Shown here piece by piece: positions 14,290-24,539 of a DNA stretch of 64,000 nt (the first letter of the stretch is position 1; every line of letters begins with the position of its first letter). A program made the translations under genes and the position numbers. The notes under the pieces are model-generated. The model was not told where the DNA came from, did no database searches, and was given only the letters and a program-made list of their open reading frames with translations. The stretch comes from Adiantum capillus-veneris (lineage: Eukaryota > Streptophyta > Polypodiopsida > Polypodiales > Pteridaceae). The stretch lies in NCBI GenBank assembly GCA_014529385.2, contig CM043959.1, forward strand, positions 7,615,026-7,679,025, written 5' to 3'.

Positions 14290-15580
14290 GACAATTCAAT
14301 GATCCCTCCACATACCAACCCATCACCCCACCGCCACAAAATTACCTCGCCTCCTTACTCCACTCCATCACCATCTAATATACTCTCCTCACCCTTGACG
14401 AAGCAACCTTTATCCTCACACCACTCTATAAACCCTGCCCTATCCAATTTCTCCCCAAGATACACAAACCCGTACTTGTGGCCCGTCCTATTTTATCATA
14501 CCATGGTTATTTGTTTGAAAATGCTTCCAAATGGCTACACTTCCAACTTTACCCCGTCCTCCTTTCACAAAAACAACACCTTAAAGATTTGTTATCCCTC
14601 ATCATCGATCTCCACTCCAAACCCTTCCCTCCCCATTGCCTCCTGTTCACCTTCGATGTGACCTCCCTCTACCCTAGCATCCCTATGACTGAGGGACTCA
14701 TAGCCTCCAAGAACACCATCACTAACTTCTTTGACACCCCAAAAACAGAGTTCATCATCTCACTTGCCACCCTTATTCTATCACACCATTATCTTTTCTT
14801 CAAGATAAAGTGTGGAAGCAAATTAAAGGTGCCGCAATGGGATCTAATTTTGCAGTGGATTTCTCTGCCACCTAGAAAATCACTCTCTCCTTATCCATAG
14901 CCCGAACCTAGCTTATTACAAAAGATCCATAGATGATGCTTTCGAGGTCTAGACGGGTACTCAAAACTCACTCACCAACGCTCTTGCATCTTACGCCTTC
15001 CCTTTGTAAGAACATATGTTGATCTCACCCATCATATCCACTTTTGAAGCTACCATCATGATTTTCACTTCTACAAGGGACATGCTTTCAACCATATGGT
15101 ATCCTTGATTCCAATTGTTACCAAAAGCCTCTCAACTTGTACTATATATACCTTGGATCAATCCCTTGGCACCCTCTCCACCAAAAAATAGCCGTTATCA
15201 AAACGGAACTTAGACGGTATATTATTAAGGAAAGCAATCCCTTAGGATTCTCTCGTTTGAGAAACCTCTTCTTCCAAAGGCTCCCTTACAGAGGCTATCC
15301 AAGAAACTTCCTCCTTATGGTATTTGGATTGATCGCTTATAAGGAACGAACCACTCTCTTAACCAAAACCCCATCTTCCAACAATCCTCCTCCTAACATC
15401 CTTAAACTCCCTTTTACATCAGAAACTCGAAGATTAAATCCTACCCTAATAATTGGCAAACCTCTCCATCTTCCTTGCAACCTCTCCCCCACCCTTTCTC
15501 ATCTTGACAAACCCATCTTATGTTGGACCAATGGCTGCAACTTAGGCACTCTTCTAACTAAATCCAAAAACAAAAATTGA
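14290..15580 (+). pseudogene. Penelope-like element reverse transcriptase, decayed
   Basis: Across shifting frames the motif order is that of Penelope-like reverse transcriptases. There is LPKIHKP followed by VARPILS (about 14451-14492), a FENASKWL segment, then FTFDVTSLYPSIP (about 14650) carrying the first catalytic Asp. QIKGAAMGSNFA (about 14816-14850) and RSIDDAF (about 14925) follow, equivalent to the YxDD box. Downstream come a TYVDLTHHIHF/FYKGHAF segment and the LRRYI-RLRNLFFQRLPYRGYP thumb-like region (about 15200-15310). It ends with a PILCWTNGCNLGTLL-type stretch. Several stops and at least three frame changes make it non-functional. No GIY-YIG endonuclease is seen; an LTR begins 45 bp later, so insertion of element A may have cut it off. 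Confidence 0.75.
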
Positions 15581-15624
15581 ACTTAATTTTACAAGGCTAC
15601 TCTTTGTGATTACCCTACCCTAAC

Positions 15625-16016
15625 TGTTAGAAGCAAGCTAGCTCGGATAACATTTTTCGGAGCTTTTATTGTAAAAACACTTATTATTTTGATAAATCGA
15701 AAATGTTGTAACTCTTACTTTCTAGATAAACAGTGTAATTGATGAGCCGGGGCTACAAGCTTCCAGATTATATCAACCTATTTTTAGTTAGAGCTCCCAG
15801 ATTATAAGTTTTGACCACAGAAACCTTGGATAAGGTATAAAAACCAATTTTTGTAACTATTTTGTAAGTTTTTGGATAATAGAACACAGTGTGAGCTAAC
15901 ACACTCACTTCTCTAATTCTCGATCTTCCTATTCCCTTCTTGATTGTCATATTGCAGTGTTGTATGTTGCATTGCAACTGCGGGTAAGAGCTCTACGCGT
16001 TGACGTAAACATTTCA
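15625..16016 (+). repeat. 5' LTR of element A (392 bp)
   Basis: Begins TGTTAGAAGC and ends ACATTTCA (TG...CA). A TATA-like GGTATAAAAACC lies about 210 bp in. By direct comparison it matches each LTR of the array at 29813-34642 along its full 392 bp, with about 49 substitutions (about 12.5 percent). The 5 bp before it are CTAAC; no matching right-hand duplication can be found because the 3' end is an array. Confidence 0.85.
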
Positions 16017-16031
16017 TGGTAATCCGTAGCC
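16017..16031 (+). promoter_or_regulatory. Putative primer binding site of element A
   Basis: TGGTAATCCGTAGCC follows the LTR end directly and starts with the TGG expected to pair with a tRNA 3' CCA. It is not the usual initiator-Met site, so the priming tRNA is unclear. The same sequence follows every LTR of the array. Confidence 0.5.
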
Positions 16032-16434
16032 TTTGGCGTCGTCGATCCGTGGCTTAATTTCATCATAAGTAGGAATTTAAGCTAGAAAATCATAAAATAA
16101 GTATAGGCGGGGTATTGGAGCATCATTGCTAAGCATTTAGATGCATTCGGGGTCGAAAACGACTAAGTCAAAACCTCACTGCTATTAATAATTGTGATTT
16201 TTTCATTTGACTTAAAGTGAGATTTGAGACCATAATCATGTGTGCTTAGGTCTTATATACATGTCATGAAAGTTTCTTAATGTTTGGATGTCATTTGATG
16301 TTGTAACGGTTATGATATGTTTGCCCATTAGTGACTAGCTTTTGGTGATTTCGGTCATTGGAGTGTAGCTTTAGTTAGATGCGAGTTTTCACTCATTTAG
16401 AAAAATTTGTCTTCAATGCCAAAAACAAGCACCC
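16032..16434 (+). other. 5' leader of element A
   Basis: Untranslated leader. The same leader, about 90 percent identical by eye, is found again at 34643-35009 after the last LTR of the array. The similarity ends at about 16388 here. Confidence 0.7.
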
Positions 16435-17774
16435 ATGCCTCATGTGACATTGTTCCAAATATCAATCATTCCTAAGTGGAGTAACTATCTAGTTACTTAC
16501 TTATCAAGACAAACATTTCCTAAGGATATGAGTAAACGCCACCAGAGAGTAATTGAAACTGAAGCAAGAGACTATGCTCTTATTGGAAACCAATTGTATC
16601 AAAGAGGAAGGATCAACATCTTCGTCTTTGTGCATATGAAGACGAATATATTCCCATTATAGAACAAGCACATGCTCGATTAGCTGGAGGTCACTTTTCT
16701 GGTGAAACCACCGTGAGAGAAATCTTAATGGAAGGCATATGGTGGCCAACACTTTTTGCAGATGCCAAAGAATATGTTTGAAGGTGTGATGCATGTCAAC
16801 GAGCAAAAATGCCAACTCGTGTAGATAGCATGCCTTTAATACCAATGATGGGGACTAGATCTTTTGAAAAATGGGGTATAGACTTTGTTGGTCCAAAACA
16901 ACCACCTGCTTATAGAACCCAAGCTCAATATATCTTTGTAGATACGGACTATTTGACCAAGTGGACAGGATCTAAGGCAACCCAAAAGAATGATGCCAAA
17001 ACCACAGCCGCATTCTTGTATGAGAATGTGCTCACAAGATATGGACTACCAATAGAAATTGTTAGTGATATGGGAACTCATTTCCTCAATGAGGTGATTG
17101 AGTATCTGCTTAATGAATTTATGGTCATCCATAACAAATCAGCTCCCTATCACCCACAAGCAAATGGACAAGCTGAGCACACCAATAAAGTTCTTAGCTT
17201 GGAATTGACTAAAGTGGTTAGTTCAGGACGGACTGATTGGGAAATGAATCTCTATGCCGCTCTATGGGCTTATAGAGTTTCATTCAAGACAGCTTTAAAT
17301 GCTACACCCTTTAACCTTGTTTATGGTCTTGATGCCATATTGCCGATAGAATTTCTATTGCCGACACTAAGGGTAGCTAAGGATCTTGAGTGGACTGGAC
17401 ATGAATTGTCAGAGAGGCTTGAAGATTTAGAAAATTTTGATGAGCAAAGGATAACTGTTGTAGCTCACATCTATGCACAAAAGCAAAAACAAAAACAGTT
17501 TTTTGATTCCCATCTAGTCACAAAAATCTTCAAAAAGGGGGACTTAGTTTTAGTCTACTCCCTTAAACAACACATTCCTAAGTTTAAGAAAAAAGAAAAC
17601 TGGCCATTTATCATTAAAGATGTATCCCAAAGTGGAGCAATTCAGTTGTCCACTCTAGATGGTGAACCAATGGCTAATTTGATTAGTGGATGTCGTTTAA
17701 AGAAGTACGATTTTACACTAACCAATGAACTGCTAGAAAAGATGCATACATCAAAGCAAAGAAAGACAAAATGA
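16435..17774 (+). pseudogene. Element A: Ty3/gypsy-type integrase
   Basis: A frame break near 16620 separates a short N-terminal piece (16435-16620) from the rest. The zinc-binding N-terminal domain is visible as HARLAGGHFSGET...CDACQRAK, with an in-frame TGA just before the Cys pair. The catalytic core follows: Asp in WGIDFVGP, Asp in IVSDMGTHF, Glu in ANGQAEHTNK. A C-terminal SH3-like region (KKGDLVLVYSLK) and a basic tail complete the domain order. The largest uninterrupted ORF is 16809-17774 (321 aa). The enzyme would insert the cDNA into chromosomes. Here it is the first coding domain after the leader, with no gag or reverse transcriptase before it. That is not the standard gypsy order. 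Confidence 0.85.
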
Positions 17775-18420
17775 CAGCAGTTCATTGTTGAAGCCTAAGA
17801 GGATGCTCGACGTCAAGTACTCAAAAGGAAAGCTGCTCTCAAAAATCAACAAATACCTATTCCCATTAACACTCTAGAACTAGATGAACGACTATGGGAA
17901 TTGTAGAAGGATGAAGTGTCAACAGATGATGAATGGTTAGATTGAATGGACCTTCGCATCAAAGTACAGCTGAACAATCATAGCACAAATGCATTGATCG
18001 ATACAGAAGCTCGAGTAAATGCAGTCAGTTATTCCACGTACAAGAAAGCAACGAATCAGTCTTTGATATCAGGAATATCGGCTATCAAAGGATGCAATAA
18101 GAACCCAACACCGGCATTGGAAGTAGTCAACTTAAATTTGATAGTACAGGGATATTCATGCCCTCATTAGTTTGTATGCTTACCAGATGAACACATGAAT
18201 GAAACAATGATTCATGGAATCTCATGGATGCGGACGTACAAGGCAGTATGAGATTGGGATCCAATCAACTCAAGCTATCACCTAAAGACGGACAACTCAT
18301 TGTTCCAATTGCACAAAGCAAAGAAGAATGAAAAAGAGATTACTAGCAGAATAAACCACGAAGCAATCGATCTTCTTCATCCTATAGACAAGCAAATGCT
18401 ATAAGTAGCGTGCAAGGAGT
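17775..18420 (+). pseudogene. Element A: retropepsin-like protease remnant
   Basis: After an in-frame stretch with stops (TAA, TAG, TGA between 17774 and 17945), the ORF 17946-18170 contains ALIDTEARVNAVSY. This aligns with the retropepsin flap and active site ALIDTGA-VNA-SY, with Gly of the D-T-G triad changed to Glu. Beyond the stop, DEHMNETMIHGISWM and a W-D pair resemble the end of a gypsy protease domain. The catalytic change and the stops make it inactive. It lies after the integrase, the reverse of the usual protease-RT-RH-integrase order. Confidence 0.65.
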
Positions 18421-21227
18421 CAGGCATATAGTGAGAACCAAAAGCACAACTCACAGACAAGCTGTCTCAAATTTGGGTGTCCAAGACATCATCTACCGAA
18501 CCGAAAAAGGTTCCAAATTTAAATACTCAAAGAAGATCATCTTTGAGCAGGGAATCTAAAACCACATGGATTTGGAGGAAAAAGGAGCACTTATCTTCTC
18601 CACAAAGTGTAAAGGTGATGAAGCAATGGAGAGTTAAGTCTCAAAACACTCAACCAGAACAATTCATCGATGAAAAACCAAAATACCAGTAACAAGTTAA
18701 AGCTCAACAACCATCATCATTGATACCGACAACTCAAGAAATCAGTGTGCCAAAGCATCCTGATGGTCCAATAAAGCAAAGAGCACACAAGCTACAAGAT
18801 TTGCTCTTTGGGAAACAGCAACAGGAAACCTCAACCACAGAAACCCTTGAGTTAATTATTCAAGACCCGCCCTCTTGCGCAGCATAATGGTTTGAATTGC
18901 ATTGATCTTTGAAGCATGGTAGACCCAACCACTGTTATGCATAGACACAATTTTTCAACCCATGCACACAGTCGCCCCAAAGTACACCATCTAGGAGGGG
19001 TGAAAGGGAACTAAGTAATTAAGGGCAATGTTTGAAGAGGGAGAAAAAAGTTGGATGTTAACGTGTGATTTGTTGCAAAATTACCTAATAATGCTCTTAA
19101 AAATTCAATCAACAGGATAATTCTAACCCATAACATCTCCCCGATGAGTGTACACAGTGTATATACTATCAAAAAATCATCAAAAATAGCCTTTTTGATT
19201 ATTTTCATCATTTTTTCTAATATTGGAGCTTAAAAATAGAGAAATCCACCAAAAAACAATAAAGCAATGTTTCTAAATGAATTTTCTTAATTGTTGAATT
19301 TTCACTTTGCTTTTTTATTACATTTTATTATATTCTTTGATTTTTTTGACAAAACAGGTCAAAAACTAATAACAAATAGCAAATGAGCTCAGATGGAGAA
19401 ACTGAAGATACACTAGGGATCAAAAGAACAAGGCGGGCGGACATAAAAAATTTCAATCGAATCGACAGATGGAAGCGGGAAGCCTAAATTAGGCCGTCAA
19501 GGCCTACTTTTGCAAATTCTTGTAGAAGGAGTTAACGAAATCCGATTGAAAAAATTTTTGAGTTTAACATAGATTTCAAGGCCTAGTAGGACTAACAGGG
19601 AAATCTGGGGAAAAAATAGTTTGGGAAGTCCGAGTATAGATATCCAAGGTAGCCCAAAATCACCTCATTTCCACTAGTCACGCTTGGAGGAGAGAGCTTT
19701 TTGCCTTCTTCATGCACGATTTCCGGAGTCTACAGTCGTCTATTTACAGCGCTGTCTCACACGAGATATGAGGGGTAAGTTCTAAACTTATCAATGAATA
19801 TTTATATATGGCCGGGTAGCAAGTTTAGGCTCAGGAAAAACCCCTAGAAACCCAGATGTGCACGAAGTCCTACGACACAAAATTGACCATAGCGGCCTGT
19901 CAACTCAACCAAATTGGACGAGACTTGAACTGTAGCATGCCCCTATATAATAGAATATTTCGGTATCACCAGATGACCATTTGGTAGGGATCGAGGGGGT
20001 CCCAAGTAAATAATCTAGGTTGTTGTATGCCAAAATTGGATTCTGACTCCACGGGCAGCTTATAGACGAGGTCTATACACAATGTACCCAGATGGTTTCA
20101 TGGAAACAGTCAAGGCAATCTCTCGAACAGCAGAAAGCGGCTCAAAGGCTACAAAGCGTAAAATTTGACATATAAAGTCAAACTGACTCCGAATGGGCCA
20201 AAACTGGATGAGTAGCTTCAAGACTATGTAGCGGACAAGTCCATAGCTTCAAAAGTGACTAACCAACTCTACATGCCAAGTAGTCACAAAAATTGGTGGT
20301 TTCAGACTCGACAAGAGCATGAAGGGATGCCGACACGACCAAACTTTACCAAATTCATTTTCGTACTTGTTTTAGATGTATTACATATGTTTAGGTCATG
20401 AAAATGTCAATTCTTGCAAAAAAAGTGACCGCTTTAAATAATCATGATTATTTACTTTTATGCTTGTTTGGCTTGAATTTCATCTTTCACTTCACCTATC
20501 ACTTGTACACATCTATTACATGCCACATGTCAAGTATGCGTCAAAATGATCAAGAAAAACTCTGATTTTGCCACACAAAAAAAAAACGCACCAAAGTCTT
20601 TTCAATCCAAACTTTGAGTTAAATGTCACATTTTTCATCCAAATCACCCCATATGTCACACACAGACTCTACATCATGCCTAGAACCAAGTTGCAACAAA
20701 AAAAGTACAAATTGATGAAAAAGTTAATAATCACGATTATTTTCTTTTTTGCCAAAATGGATGCAATTTGCAACTTTGACCTTATGGGACCAAAAAACAT
20801 GATGTCCCAAGCCCACTAATCAAGTTTGAGCAAGTTTGGATCTCAAAAACTCAAAATTTCTTTATATATATTGTTTCAGAGTTTGAAAACCTAAATCTGA
20901 CACCATTTCCATTCAGTGCACTCAAATGAGTTCACACTTCACTCAGAGTACCTAAATGCCATATATTTCAAGCCTAGGATGTCAAAAATGCAAAAAGTTT
21001 AAAAAATTCCCCAGCTACTATAAAGAATTGCGATTATTTACTTTTGTTGCAAATTTTGCCTGAACTCCATGATTTTGATCTCTACATGTTTTTATGCATC
21101 TATGCATGCTCCAAAATTGATTTGAAGCCAAATGGACATTATTTGCCAGCAATTCAAACTCGGAGTGTTTCAGAGCGAAATTCGCAGAATTTTCTAACTT
21201 TGACATTGTATTCACTTAACACAAGCA
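18421..21227 (+). other. Element A internal non-coding region
   Basis: No reverse transcriptase or RNase H motif in any frame. From 18477 to 18890 a polar, Lys/Ser/Gln-rich stretch in broken frames may be a linker or gag-like relic. From 19000 to 21200 the DNA is AT-rich with no ORF above background. It is inside the element because the LTR-like ends lie on both sides. Confidence 0.5.
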
Positions 21228-24200
21228 ATGCAAGCGGCTGAGAAGGCAAAGAAAAGGGTGTCCCAGAAAGATAAGATGCAGGAGTTTCCATCGTACCAGT
21301 TAGATCCAAGCTCAGTGAAGACAGCAAAGGCAACCTACTTGTCTAAAGAACAGCTCAAAGAAAACAACACAACGATTTTCACTTGCAGATTCAAGAGTGA
21401 AGAAGGACACCATGTAGAATTACAAATTCTACCTAAGGAGGTTTATGATGTAGCGGCAAAGCCAAACACCAAGGAAGCCAACAGAAGGCTGGGGCTTTGA
21501 GATTTCTACGACCAGGAACCAGGCGAAGTGGACTTTCAAAAGACATATTAATTTTTATCCTCAATCAAGGAAGCTAGGTCGATCCAAATCACGGATCAAT
21601 AGGGGCAAAAGGTTGAAGTGGTGATCACTAAAGAAATAGTGGTCGAGGCACTAAAGCTGACTATGCGGGTAAGAGATAGAAAGACAGTAGGTACTTTTAC
21701 CAAAGATACTGCTGCTGCCATACTTTTTGATCTCGTACAAAGGTAAGCAGAGGATCCAGCTTGCCTCTGCCATCAACATTTCCACTTCCTCTCAAAGAGA
21801 CCGCTACGGTACACAACTCCAAACCATGCAGTTACGACTACTTTCACTCAAGTATTGAAGTCGACAACCAGGCAAGCAATAGATCACGCACAGTACGTGA
21901 TTACAAAACTGAAGGGCATAAAGAAAGATGGAAAGATCACATATATGGGCGCTCCAGAAGTGCTAACAAGGATAGCATATCATGCTATTGGAATGGCCGA
22001 CAATTTTTCGTCAACCCCAGATTAGAACACCTGGATCATTTCAACTCAACCTTCTTCGCGGACCACTAGACCAACAAAGAGAGTATAGAAATCAAATAAG
22101 GAATTTGCAGAAAGTTCCCATGAAATTCATAGCAGTGGAATCTCTGACAACAACGAAGAAACCAGGGCAAGGAGGGAAGCAATAAAAAAGAAAGCAGTGG
22201 CAGCTCACCAAGAGGAGTTATAACGAAAGAGGGCTAGATTTGAAAGAGAAAAGCAAACATATGAAAGGAGCCGCCAAGCTGCAGGTAAAGACCCCAAAAG
22301 ATGGATTCTAAGAGAGGTAAAGGGACCAAGAACCAAGAACCCTGCAAAGAAGGTTCCAGAGGATCCCAAAGATTTTCTCGAGCAGATGTATACAAAAGCT
22401 GAAGCTTTAAAGCTGAAGAAAGCTCTAAAAGCTCAAAGAAAAGCAACGGAAGAAGCAGCTACGCAGCAAAGACATGCAGAAGCTGCCAAACAAAGTGAGC
22501 CACATCCTGACCAAGAGGAGATGTCTCCAAGATCCTCTTCACCAACTACGAAACAAGAAGACCATCCCATGCCGAATCCAAGGCCTTCACCAATAGATAA
22601 ATCTAAGGAAGATAAAGCAGCAAAGGAAAAAGAGCGTAAGCAACAAGAAGAAGCAAATTTTGAACAACCCAAGGAAGCCAAAACAACTGCGTCAGGACCT
22701 TCCTTTACAATGGCTCAATCAAAATCAGTCGAGGCATCCACAAAGCCTCAAGGAGAAGGAGTAGAATCACCTCCACGACCACATGCAGAAGCCACTGCAC
22801 CAACAAAAGAGCCACAAACCAAAACAGCCCAAACTCCTAAACAACCCCAAGTAGAGCCTAAAGATTGGGAAACCAATGATGAAGTCATCGTGCAGGTAAA
22901 CAAGTATACAAAGCAAATGCAGCTGATGACAGACAAGATGAGAATAGCAGTATTGAGACGCAGTGCCAAGGCTAAAGAGCTAGAGCAAGTGATTGATGCT
23001 CTACAAGGAGAGCTAGAAGACAGAATGTACGTCATTGAATATCTTCAAGGGTAGATTAAAGAGCTGAAAAATGAAGCAAAAATACATCAGATTGCAAAGG
23101 AGAAATAGCAAAAAGAGATGAAAGAGTTGGGAGAGCTCCTGAAAAAGTTATGTGATGCATGCAAAATCAAATATCAACGATTGACAGAAGTAACCAATGA
23201 ACTGGTAGCTCGATGTAGCTAATGCTCTTTGCAGTACTTCGAGCAATGAATCAATGATCAAGGGGCATTTCTAAGACAGATAAGAGAAAACCCCACTGTA
23301 GCCTCAATCAAGGGAACAGATGAAGTCTACAAGACTTTACAAAAGAGGAAAAAAGACCTTGAACTTGAGCTGAAGCTGGAAAAAACGCAAAGATGGGACC
23401 TTGCATTGATGCGGGTTCAAAGAGAAGAGCAATTTCTCAAGGAAATAGAAGAATTGAAGAGAGTCAGTCAGCTGCTAAGAGAGGAACAAACAAAAACTTA
23501 AAGGGAGACAGGAACCACAGCCAACCATCGATATACCATCAATTTCTTTTGCTGAGATGAAAAGTCACAAGGACTAGCAAGAGAGTCAAATTTTCAAGTA
23601 CCAATCACTGAAGCCGAGCAATTGCCAATGGTCCAGTTTTCTAAAGTTGAGGAAGATGCACTGAAGAAACAGATGGTCCAAGAAGCAGATGTTGAATGGA
23701 AAGCAACAATGGATTCGGAATTGAGAGTTCTTCACTCAGTAAATGTAACTCAGCTCACTCTCAACCAAATCAATACTCAATGGCATCAGCAATCACTACC
23801 CTACCCATTGATAAAGGTGGGGCTACTACAGGTTAAGGAAAGACTTTACAATGATATGCAAGCAGAAGGCTCAGATGATATCCACCCAAAATGGAGAAGG
23901 AACTAGTTGAACAAAACTTTACATACCTAATTCTGTTCACAAGAGCACATGCAGCCCTACAAAAGGACCCTATATTCTGTCATGTACCAAGGGTAAGGAC
24001 ATGGCAGGCACACGATGCACTAAAGAAGAAGAGGCCAACATGGCTAAATTACCCACGACTACCAACTCCAGAGCAGGGACCAGCAATGGAAGAATGGTGA
24101 AAACCCTAACGGATTCCATGACCTTCTTCAAGAGCCTCCCTGAACTCTCATGTGCAATGCTTTCTAAGATCTGCATAATGCTGCTCACCTACATTCAAAC

Positions 24201-24255
24201 GTTTCACGAGCTTGAGTAAGCAGGAGCACCATGAATGTCTTTCCTCGAAGGCATT
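21228..24255 (+). pseudogene. Element A: long decayed ORF of unknown function (N-terminal and coiled-coil part)
   Basis: From 21228 to about 23906 one frame stays readable through about ten nonsense codons (for example after RRLGL at 21498, EYLQG at 23052 and TKT at 23498), with a frame change around 21750-22050 and another near 23900. Residues are very rich in Lys, Glu, Gln and Ala. The stretch 22386-23054 (222 codons) is a Pro/Lys/Glu-rich linker followed by a heptad-like helix (AVLRRSAKAKELEQVIDALQ), predicted coiled coil. The C-terminal part at about 24070-24255 continues, after an interrupting copia element, at 29457. I recognise no domain. Additional ORFs of unknown role occur in some large plant LTR elements; that this is one is inference. 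Confidence 0.55.
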
Positions 24256-24260
24256 AAAGG
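24256..24260. repeat. Target-site duplication of copia-1 (AAAGG, left)
   Basis: AAAGG here and at 29452-29456 flank the 5191-bp element exactly. Removing the element and one copy restores a continuous reading frame (...LEGIKGLCYDL...). Confidence 0.95.
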
Positions 24261-24487
24261 TGTTGGAATTAGGGTTGCAGAGAAACACACACATCTTGGA
24301 GAAGACGAAGGAAGCTCAAGGCACACAATAGAGAGTGTGTTACTTAGTGTGCAATGGAAAGATCGATAGCCCTAGAGTGATGGGCGTATATACAATGCAC
24401 GAGGGAAAAAACCTCCTAAAGAGGGAAAAAATGCCCCGGCGGTCCTAGTGTGTTCACACACATCACTACCACATGTATATGGTAACA
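24261..24487 (-). repeat. Copia-1 3' LTR
   Basis: 227 bp; reads TGTTACC...CCAACA on the minus strand. It follows the polypurine tract of the element. Confidence 0.95.
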
Positions 24488-24539
24488 AATCCCCCCTGGA
24501 GTGATGCGGTGAACGAGAGCTGGCACATGAGTAAAGGGA

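Noticed and set aside
15738-15760. Second hammerhead core (TTGATGAGCC in the element A LTR)
   Set aside because: The CTGATGA box is not intact and no GAAAC follows at the required distance.
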